Origin: an uncultured Erysipelotrichales bacterium
Lineage (GTDB): Bacteria > Bacillota_I > Bacilli_A > Erysipelotrichales > Coprobacillaceae
DNA length: 64,000 nucleotides
NCBI GenBank assembly: GCA_910579135.1
Contig: CAJTTM010000005.1
Span: 55,496-119,495, forward strand
Direction of reading: 5' to 3'
Shown here: piece by piece, positions 57,488 through 64,000 of the stretch
Layout of the letters: each line of letters begins with the position of its first letter
How positions within the stretch are numbered: position 1 is the stretch's first letter
Position numbers and translations under genes: made by a program
Notes under the pieces: generated by a model
The model's database searches: none
Told to the model about the DNA's origin: nothing
The model's input: the letters and a program-made list of their open reading frames with translations, nothing else

Positions 57488-57543
57488 CTTTCTACCTCTT
57501 TTCTTTGATTTTATTTTATAGTATCTTTAAAATAGAGTCAAAG

Positions 57544-57581
57544 AAAAACTCTACAAAGTGAATCTTCACTTTATAGAGTTT
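57544..57581 (-). terminator. Terminator of the dehydrogenase gene
   Basis: AAACTCTATAAAGTGAA pairs with TTCACTTTGTAGAGTTT, followed by a T-rich stretch on the minus strand. It begins six bases after the stop. Confidence 0.85.
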
Positions 57582-57586
57582 ATTTA

Positions 57587-59200
57587 TTACCCAAAATATT
57601 TATGAATAGTAGCTCGAGTTGCCCCCTTACCAGCAATCATCTCTCTAAACATACTTTCAATCTTTTCACCTAAGCCAGCTTTATATAAATCAGTAAAAAA
57701 GACATTTTCATTAGAAAGAACTGGTTTTAATTGATCTTTTAAACTTGTTGGATCCCCAACAACAATATCCTTAAATTGTTCAGTTAATTCTTCATTCATT
57801 GGGTCAGGAGCTAATTCATAAGTATTACCTTGATCATCAACACCTAACATATAACGAAGCCATCCAGCAATTCCAAGCGGGATTGCTACTAAGCTTTCGG
57901 CAGTCCCTTCTTTTCTTACATAAGCTTTCACTGTTTCTCCAAAACGAACACCAACACCTTGGGAAACATCAGTAGATAATCTTAAATTTGTATCTCCTAA
58001 ATATTCATTTGGGAAACGATCATCAAATAATTCATCAATAAAGGCTTGAGGAGAAATAATCTTAGGATCTTCAACAACTGGAAGTCCCTCACCATAAGCA
58101 ACAGTACGTCCCATCTTTAATAGTTCTGGGTCTTTTAAGCCATCCGCAAACAAATCAATACCCAATACAACTTCTAGTGGTCCTAAAGCTGAATGTACAG
58201 GATTTAAACAAGCTGTCACTTTCATACGTTCCGATTTATTAACAGTTTCACGATCCGCAAGATAAACACCATAGCCATGTTCTAATTCTGGTCTACCATT
58301 AGGGAAACTGTCTTCAATAACTAAATATTGGGGTCCTTCCGCATTAATAAATGGAGCAATATATGTTCTTTTAGAAGTAATCACAACATCCATATCTTCT
58401 ACTCCCATTGCTTTTAAATCATCCGCAATAGCTTCACTTGGTCTTGGGGTAATTTTATCAATCATTGTCCAAGGAAAAGCCACTTTCTTCTCATCTTCAA
58501 TATAAGCTATAAAATCTTTATCTACAAATCCTCTATCTAACCATTCATTTGCAATTGTGACAACTGAAGCTTTTAATAAAGACCCATTTTGAGAGCAATT
58601 ATCCATAGAAACTAAAGAAACTGGAGTTTGACTATCCTTAAACCTTTCATAAAGCATAGCTGTTAAAACAGCCATTGCACTTTTAGCCTTATGAGGTCCA
58701 TTGTCTATATCAGCTTGAATAAAAGAGAAATAATTTCCATCTGCACTCTTTAAAGCATAACCTTTTTCAGTAATTGTAAAAGAAACTAATTGAAGATCTT
58801 TGCTTTTAAATATTTCTTTTAATCTTAACCATTGATCCTTATTATTACAATCAGCCTTAACAGCCTCAGCCATTGATCCAAGAACACGATTTTCTCTTGT
58901 CCCATCACCACGTAAAATAACACTTAAACCTAAATTATCATATGGATCATAAATCTTATCAACAACATCAAAATCAAAAGTTTCTACACATGTCATACCA
59001 CGATCTAAATATCCTTTTGAAATCAACTCATCCGCAATACCGCCAATAAATACACGGAATATATTTCCAATTCCAAAATGTACCCATCTTGATGCTTCTA
59101 TTGCCTTTTCACTAACTGCATCGACATCATAATCTGGAAGAATGATTCCCATATCTTCCCAAGTTTTTCTTTCCTTAATTCCTTCTCTTGTTAATTTCAT
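57587..59200 (-). CDS. uxuB: Fructuronate reductase / mannitol dehydrogenase family
   Basis: The 537-residue NAD(P)-dependent enzyme belongs to the long-chain polyol dehydrogenases: WVHFGIGNIFRVFIG (nucleotide binding, near 40), SMDNCSQNGSLLK, DKITPRP, then KVTACLNPVHSALGPLE with the catalytic K/N/H set. Family members reduce fructuronate (UxuB) or oxidise mannitol, so the name is tentative. The only strong AAGGAGG is about 40 bases upstream of the ATG. A ROK regulator is divergently transcribed. Confidence 0.85.
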   Translation of the reverse strand: MKLTREGIKERKTWEDMGIILPDYDVDAVSEKAIEASRWVHFGIGNIFRVFIGGIADELISKGYLDRGMTCVETFDFDVVDKIYDPYDNLGLSVILRGDGTRENRVLGSMAEAVKADCNNKDQWLRLKEIFKSKDLQLVSFTITEKGYALKSADGNYFSFIQADIDNGPHKAKSAMAVLTAMLYERFKDSQTPVSLVSMDNCSQNGSLLKASVVTIANEWLDRGFVDKDFIAYIEDEKKVAFPWTMIDKITPRPSEAIADDLKAMGVEDMDVVITSKRTYIAPFINAEGPQYLVIEDSFPNGRPELEHGYGVYLADRETVNKSERMKVTACLNPVHSALGPLEVVLGIDLFADGLKDPELLKMGRTVAYGEGLPVVEDPKIISPQAFIDELFDDRFPNEYLGDTNLRLSTDVSQGVGVRFGETVKAYVRKEGTAESLVAIPLGIAGWLRYMLGVDDQGNTYELAPDPMNEELTEQFKDIVVGDPTSLKDQLKPVLSNENVFFTDLYKAGLGEKIESMFREMIAGKGATRATIHKYFG

Positions 59201-59265
59201 ACACTTTTTTTACTAATTATCTTAGTATTTTTTCCTCCTTTTCTTTTTCATCTTTATCTATTATT

Positions 59266-59294
59266 ATCATACAACACTTTTAATCACGACACAA
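59266..59294 (-). promoter_or_regulatory. Promoter of the uxuB-like gene
   Basis: TTGTGT (59289-59294), 17 bp, TATGAT (59266-59271), in the divergent gap with the ROK gene. Confidence 0.6.
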
Positions 59295-59355
59295 CCAAAA
59301 GATATTTTTCTTGAATTTTTTTTCATTTATATTAAAGTATAGATGAGGTGTCATC

Positions 59356-60474
59356 ATGAACAATAAAAACTTAACAACAATAGAAATCAAAAAAATCAAT
59401 AAAAATAATATTTATCAATATATTTACTTTAAAAAACAATGTTCTAAACAGAATATTACTACAGATTTAAACATCGGATTAACTTCATTAAATCAAAACC
59501 TTAAAGCTTTAGAAAAAGAAAACCTTATTCAAAAAGGAGGTTTTTATGAATCTACTGGAGGTAGAAAAGCCTATGCTTTAGAAATCAATAAAAATGCTCG
59601 TATTTCTATTGGAATTGAGATTTTAAAAAATAAATTATATATAATTTCAATTAATCTATATGGAGAAGTTCTTCATACAAAAGTCATTAATGAAAAATTT
59701 GTTTCTTCAATTCATTACTGTAAAAAAATCGGTCAATACTTACAAGAATTTATTTATGATTATTCTATAAAAGAAAATACTTTATTAGGAGTGACTATCA
59801 CTTTGCAAGGAATTATTTCAAAAAACGGGAATACAATATCATATAGTCCATTATTGGATAACACTGACTTAACTCTTGACGATTTTCAAAAATATATTCC
59901 TTATCCTTGTTGTTTTGAACACGATTCTAAAGCTGCTGCTTATTTAGAATGTTGGCATAAAAAAGAATTTAGTGATGCTTTTGTTTTATTATTAAATGAT
60001 AATTTAGGGAGTGCTGTTGTAACAAATCAAAAAGTTCATTATGGAAAACAAATGCATAGTGGAATTATTGAACACATGACGATTTCATTAAATGGAGAAA
60101 CTTGTTATTGTGGAAAAAAGGGATGTTTAGAAACATATTGTTCTGCTCAAGCTCTATTAAAAGGAGAAAAGGCTTCTGAATTTTTTAAGAAAGTACGTTT
60201 AAATGAAGATGGAGGAAAATGGAAAGAATATCTTAATGTTTTATCTTTTGCGATAAGTAATATTCATACTATATTTGATGTTCCTATTATTATTAGTGGA
60301 TATCTTGCTTCTTATATTATAGATGATGATTTAAAGTATATTCTTTATCGTATACATCAACAATATGCTTTTTCTTTTGATGAAGATTATCTTCATTTAA
60401 GTGATTATGGTAGATTTGCTCCTGCTATTGGTGGAGCACTCATTTACATTGATCAATTTATTGCGCAGGTGTAA
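59356..60474 (+). CDS. ROK-family transcriptional regulator
   Basis: The 372-residue product has an N-terminal winged helix (residues 15-70: QNITTDLNIGLTSLNQNLKALEKENLI in part) and a ROK sugar-kinase-like domain with the zinc motif CYCGKKGCLE (near 249). The kinase-like core lacks an obvious catalytic aspartate set, as in XylR/NagC-type repressors. It probably senses a sugar acid or polyol and represses the divergent dehydrogenase. Confidence 0.85.
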   Translation: MNNKNLTTIEIKKINKNNIYQYIYFKKQCSKQNITTDLNIGLTSLNQNLKALEKENLIQKGGFYESTGGRKAYALEINKNARISIGIEILKNKLYIISINLYGEVLHTKVINEKFVSSIHYCKKIGQYLQEFIYDYSIKENTLLGVTITLQGIISKNGNTISYSPLLDNTDLTLDDFQKYIPYPCCFEHDSKAAAYLECWHKKEFSDAFVLLLNDNLGSAVVTNQKVHYGKQMHSGIIEHMTISLNGETCYCGKKGCLETYCSAQALLKGEKASEFFKKVRLNEDGGKWKEYLNVLSFAISNIHTIFDVPIIISGYLASYIIDDDLKYILYRIHQQYAFSFDEDYLHLSDYGRFAPAIGGALIYIDQFIAQV

Positions 60475-60515
60475 AGATTTTTATTTTATCACATTAATAT
60501 TTTATTATCATTTTC

Positions 60516-60544
60516 TTTACTCTTGAGTTGTAATAGAATAAAAT
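60516..60544 (+). promoter_or_regulatory. asnA promoter
   Basis: TTTACT (60516-60521), 17 bp, TAAAAT (60539-60544), followed by GAGGGG before the ATG. Confidence 0.65.
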
Positions 60545-60569
60545 AATTTCATTGAAAGAGGGGAACTAT

Positions 60570-61586
60570 ATGAGTCATTTAATGATACCTGAAGGATATA
60601 CTTCACACATTAGTTTGATTGATACTGAAGTTGCTATCAAATCAATCAAAGATACATTTGAAAGAAGATTAGCAGAACAATTAAGATTAACAAGAGTTTC
60701 AGCTCCACTATTTTTATTAAAGAATACTGGTCTTAATGATAATTTAAACGGAGTTGAAAAACCAGTTTCTTTTACAAGTGTTGAATTAAATAATAACGAT
60801 GAAATAGAGATCATTCATTCACTTGCAAAATGGAAAAGAGATGCTTTATATAGATATGGATTTGAACCACATACTGGTTTATATACAGATATGAATGCAA
60901 TTAGAAAAGATGAGGAACTAGATAATATTCATTCTATGTATGTTGATCAATGGGATTGGGAAATGGTCATTGAAAAAGAAGATAGAACTGTAGACTTCTT
61001 TAAAGACACAGTCAAAAAAATATATACCGCTTTATTAGATGTTGAATTTTTAATGATTAGACATTATCCTCAATTAGGAGAAGCTATTTTACCTGAAGAA
61101 ATTACATTTATCACAACTCAAGAATTAGAAGATTTATATCCTTCTTTAACACCAAAACAAAGAGAAAAAGAATACACAAAAGCAAGAAAGGCTGTTTGTA
61201 TTATGAAAATTGGTGATGTATTAAAATCTGGAATCCAACACGATGGAAGATCTCCTGATTATGATGATTGGGCATTAAATGGTGATATCCTTGTATATAA
61301 TCCTATTTTAGATGATGCTTTTGAAATTTCTAGCATGGGCATTAGAGTTGACAAGGAAGCTTTATTATCACAATTAAAGAAAGCAAATGCAATGGAAAGA
61401 GAAAATCTTCCATATCACCAAAATGTTATCAATAATGTTTTACCATTAAGTATTGGTGGAGGTATTGGGCAAAGTCGTTTATGTATGTTCTTTTTAAGAA
61501 AAGCTCATATCGGTGAAGTTCAAGCTTCATTATGGGATGAAGAAACAATGAAAATATGCAACGAGAAAGGTGTTCATTTATTATAA
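60570..61586 (+). CDS. asnA: Aspartate-ammonia ligase
   Basis: The 338-residue ammonia-dependent asparagine synthetase begins MSHLMIPEGYTS and has FLLKNTGLNDNLNGVE, YDDWALNGDILVY and GGGIGQSRLCMFFL at the end, all signatures of AsnA, a class II synthetase-like fold. Start at 60570 is chosen for GAGGGG six bases upstream. Confidence 0.95.
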   Translation: MSHLMIPEGYTSHISLIDTEVAIKSIKDTFERRLAEQLRLTRVSAPLFLLKNTGLNDNLNGVEKPVSFTSVELNNNDEIEIIHSLAKWKRDALYRYGFEPHTGLYTDMNAIRKDEELDNIHSMYVDQWDWEMVIEKEDRTVDFFKDTVKKIYTALLDVEFLMIRHYPQLGEAILPEEITFITTQELEDLYPSLTPKQREKEYTKARKAVCIMKIGDVLKSGIQHDGRSPDYDDWALNGDILVYNPILDDAFEISSMGIRVDKEALLSQLKKANAMERENLPYHQNVINNVLPLSIGGGIGQSRLCMFFLRKAHIGEVQASLWDEETMKICNEKGVHLL

Positions 61587-61597
61587 ACACCTTTTTT
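61566..61597 (+). terminator. asnA terminator
   Basis: AAAGGTGTT and AACACCTTTT enclose the TAA stop in the loop region and are followed by a T-run. Confidence 0.8.
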
Positions 61598-61644
61598 ATA
61601 TGAATTTTATTAATATCATTAGTCTACAACAAGAAAAGATGTGC

Positions 61645-61650
61645 TATAAT
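61645..61650 (+). promoter_or_regulatory. Extended -10 of nadE
   Basis: TGcTATAAT lies 20 bases before the start codon with no good -35, an extended -10 promoter. Confidence 0.55.
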
Positions 61651-61670
61651 AAGCCTAAATGGAGGTACTT

Positions 61671-63584
61671 ATGAGAGATGGATATATAAGAGTTGCGAGC
61701 GCTTCTTTTGAAATCACACTCGCTAACGTTAAAAAGAATACTGAAAAAATTATAAAATTAATTTATGAAGCAAAAGAAAATCATACTCAAATCTTAGTTT
61801 TTCCAGAACTTTGTTTGACTGGATATACATTGCAAGATTTATTTTTTCAATCAAGAGTTTTAAACGAAGCTAGAAATCAATTAATAAAAATTGCAGAAGC
61901 AACAAAGTCATTAAATATGATGGTTGTTGTAGGGCTTCCTTTAGAAGTTAAAAATAAGTTATATAATTGTGGAGCTGTTTTATTTGATGGAAGTATATTA
62001 GGAGTTATTCCTAAAACATATCTTCCTAATTATCACGAATTTTATGAAGCAAGGCATTTTGCGAGTGCACCCAAGGAAAATATTGATATTAAGATTGGAA
62101 ATAATGAATACATATCTTTTGGTAGTCATATTATTTTTAGAGATGTTAATCATCCCCACCTTCAAATTGGAGTTGAAATTTGTGAAGATGTATGGGCGCC
62201 TCTTCCCCCTAGTACAAATCATTGTTTAAATGGAGCTACCCTTATTTTAAATCCTTCTGCAAGTAATGATTTAACTGGAAAGTCTGATTATCGCAGACAG
62301 TTAATTTCTACTCATAGTGCACAATGTGTTTGTGGTTATGTTTATACAAATGCAGGTTTAGGTGAATCTAGCACCGATGTTGTCTTTAGTGGACATCATT
62401 TAATTTGTGAGAATGGCACTATATTAAATGAATCAAAGCAATATGAAAATGGAATTATTTATGCGGATATGGATATTGAAAAGCTTACAAGGGAAAGAAT
62501 GGAAATGACAACATATGAAAACCAATTCAATGACAACTATTGGACATATGATTTTGAATTAGAAGATGAAGTTTTAGAATTACATCGTTATTATGATCCT
62601 CATCCATTTGTGCCAAGCGATGAAAATAAACGTGCAATAAGATGCAAAGAAGTCTTTGATATTCAAATTCATGGTTTGACCCAAAGAATAAAAGCTATTG
62701 GAATAAAAAAGGTTGTTATTGGTATTTCTGGCGGTTTAGATTCTACTCTTGCCTTGCTCGTTGCGAAAATGGCCTATGAGAAATTAAGTTATCCTTTAAG
62801 TGATATTATTGCAGTGACTATGCCTTGTTTTGGTACTACAAGCCGAACAAAAAACAATGCTTTAATGATGATGGAAGAATGTGGAGTTACTTCATTAACT
62901 GTTGATATTGGAGATGCTGTCCATCAACATTTCAAAGATATAGGTCAAGATCCCAATATTCATGATGTAACATATGAAAATTGTCAAGCAAGAGAAAGGA
63001 CTCAAGTTTTAATGGATATTGCGAATAAGGTTGGTGGTATTGTTATTGGAACTGGTGATTTATCTGAAGTTGCTTTAGGATGGTCTACATATAATGGTGA
63101 TCATATGAGTATGTATGGTGTTAATGTTTCTGTGCCTAAAACACTTGTTAGATATTTAGTTAATTATGTTTCTTCATTATATAAGGGACAGAAATTAGAA
63201 GTCATCTTAAAAGATATCTTAGATACCCCTGTATCTCCTGAACTTATTCCTGCAAACGATGATAAGATTACCCAAAAAACAGAAGATATAGTAGGACCTT
63301 ATGAATTACATGATTTCTTCTTATATCATCATGCTCGTTTCCATTATGAGCCAAAGAAATTATATAGAATTGCTTGTTTAACATATGAAAAAACATACGA
63401 TAGAGAAACAATCAAAAAATGGCTAACTCTTTTCTATAGACGTTTCTTCACTCAACAATTTAAACGTTCTTGCATTCCAGACGGGCCTAAAGTTGGTAGT
63501 GTTACTTTAAGCCCTAGAGGCGATTTAAAAATGCCAAGTGATAGTGATGTAACTGCATGGCTTGAAGAATGTAACAAACTATAA
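61671..63584 (+). CDS. nadE: Glutamine-dependent NAD+ synthetase
   Basis: The 637-residue enzyme has an N-terminal nitrilase-type glutaminase (FPELCLTGY with Glu46; IPKTYLPNYHEFYEARHF lysine region; VEICEDVW cysteine near 170) and a C-terminal ATP-pyrophosphatase domain (VIGISGGLDSTLAL near 353, DLSEVALGWSTY). It makes NAD from deamido-NAD using glutamine. Start at 61671 is preferred because GGAGG is five bases upstream. Confidence 0.95.
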   Translation: MRDGYIRVASASFEITLANVKKNTEKIIKLIYEAKENHTQILVFPELCLTGYTLQDLFFQSRVLNEARNQLIKIAEATKSLNMMVVVGLPLEVKNKLYNCGAVLFDGSILGVIPKTYLPNYHEFYEARHFASAPKENIDIKIGNNEYISFGSHIIFRDVNHPHLQIGVEICEDVWAPLPPSTNHCLNGATLILNPSASNDLTGKSDYRRQLISTHSAQCVCGYVYTNAGLGESSTDVVFSGHHLICENGTILNESKQYENGIIYADMDIEKLTRERMEMTTYENQFNDNYWTYDFELEDEVLELHRYYDPHPFVPSDENKRAIRCKEVFDIQIHGLTQRIKAIGIKKVVIGISGGLDSTLALLVAKMAYEKLSYPLSDIIAVTMPCFGTTSRTKNNALMMMEECGVTSLTVDIGDAVHQHFKDIGQDPNIHDVTYENCQARERTQVLMDIANKVGGIVIGTGDLSEVALGWSTYNGDHMSMYGVNVSVPKTLVRYLVNYVSSLYKGQKLEVILKDILDTPVSPELIPANDDKITQKTEDIVGPYELHDFFLYHHARFHYEPKKLYRIACLTYEKTYDRETIKKWLTLFYRRFFTQQFKRSCIPDGPKVGSVTLSPRGDLKMPSDSDVTAWLEECNKL

Positions 63585-63589
63585 AATAA

Positions 63590-63636
63590 ACTATAATGAA
63601 TAAACAAATTTCGTTTATTCATTATAGTCTTTTTTT
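63590..63636. terminator. nadE terminator, possibly bidirectional
   Basis: ACTATAATGAATAAAC pairs with GTTTATTCATTATAGT, followed by a long T-run on the plus strand. It may also close the gene converging from the right. The following bases to 63,720 hold no gene. Confidence 0.8.
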
Positions 63637-63720
63637 ATATAAACAACATATCAAACTTTTACATTTGCCCCCCCATTAGTATCAAGTTATTTAATGTAAA
63701 CACACTTACTAACACTGTTA

Positions 63721-64000
63721 TCAACTCAAAATATACTTTAATATATCTTCTTCCTTATCAATCTCAAATATATTTAATGCGATTGTACTTATTGTCTTTT
63801 CATCAAGACTATTCATAATTTTGATAATATTCTCTGATAAGAATCCTAACTTCTTTTTTAATTGATTCATTAAAATATCAATTTTCCCTTCAACTTTTCC
63901 TTCTATCTTTCCATTTGCATAACCTTTTTCGATCCCTATGATTTTACCTTTACTTATTCCTATAAGTTCGCCTTCTTCTAATCCTTCAATCCTTCCCATC
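63721..64000 (-). CDS. C-terminal end of Rpn-family PD-(D/E)XK nuclease
   Basis: Only the last 93 codons are visible; the gene begins beyond the right edge. The sequence has the glycine/lysine-rich coiled stretch typical of this family (EGLEEGELIGISKGKIIG, KGYANGKIEGKVEGK) and a short helical end (EKTISTIALNIFEIDKEEDI). Rpn proteins are recombination-promoting nucleases often called putative transposases. The catalytic domain is not in the window. Confidence 0.65.
   Translation of the reverse strand, partial: MGRIEGLEEGELIGISKGKIIGIEKGYANGKIEGKVEGKIDILMNQLKKKLGFLSENIIKIMNSLDEKTISTIALNIFEIDKEEDILKYILS

Noticed and set aside
63721-64000. Complete transposase gene at the right edge
   Set aside because: Only the C-terminal part of an Rpn-type protein is visible, with no inverted repeats.

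Overview
The window is very A+T-rich, with short intergenic gaps and strong AGGAGG-type ribosome binding sites. This fits a low-GC Bacillota, plausibly a gut Erysipelotrichia/Coprobacillaceae-type bacterium; the lineage is inferred from composition and gene content, not proven. It divides into a large accessory element (about 1-53,240, every gene on the minus strand) and ordinary chromosome (about 53,241-64,000), separated by a six-tRNA operon.

Chromosome: tRNA Gln-Val-Thr-Tyr-Lys-Leu run on the minus strand from a TTGACT-17-TATATT promoter and end at a strong terminator. Beyond them lie a decayed gene, thrC-thrB behind a palindrome-overlapped promoter, a HAD phosphatase, a fructuronate reductase/polyol dehydrogenase divergent from a ROK repressor, asnA, glutamine-dependent nadE, and the end of an Rpn-type nuclease.

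Accessory element, from the tRNA side inward: (i) 53.2-49.3 kb is a maintenance block with a ribbon-helix-helix-like protein, two sigma-region-4/ArpU-like proteins, ParA, an HNH/NUMOD-like protein and ParB. (ii) 49.3-37 kb holds many small phage- or plasmid-style cargo genes: a CPBP protease, radical SAM protein, DUF551 protein, lipoprotein, HAD, SPFH/band-7, GNAT, membrane proteins and a 29-residue-repeat protein. (iii) An SSB. (iv) 36.3-10.6 kb is an operon-like array encoding a Toprim primase, DprA, a nucleotidase-like HAD protein, a 1711-residue methylase-helicase, AbiEi/AbiEii, a DNA methylase, DUF2958, a VbhA/Fic-like pair and several unknowns. (v) 9.4-1 kb encodes surface proteins: a Big_2-transglutaminase protein, a giant thioester/Cna_B/VaFE adhesin, a SipW-type signal peptidase and TasA/CalY-like substrates. 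No integrase, proven relaxase, type IV secretion gene or capsid gene is visible, so the element type (ICE, integrated plasmid or phage-plasmid) is unresolved and its other end lies left of the window.

The most striking feature is in block (iv). About 16 otherwise unrelated proteins end in the same short acidic tail (consensus E-E-D-[MLYI]-E-M-E-stop). In most of these genes the stop codon lies inside an almost invariant palindrome, ATAAGGCAA(C/G)TTGCCTTAT, present 15 times and usually followed by a U-tract. Toxin-like members of two-gene modules carry the tail while their antitoxin-like partners do not, and genes outside the block lack it. I read it as a shared address tag, possibly for delivering proteins with the transferred DNA, comparable in chemistry to the C-terminal E-block of Dot/Icm substrates. 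That is a hypothesis. Three near-identical promoters, each followed within about 60-105 nt by a terminator, and terminator-like hairpins directly abutting the next gene's ribosome binding site, suggest an antitermination or RNA-processing layer over the array.
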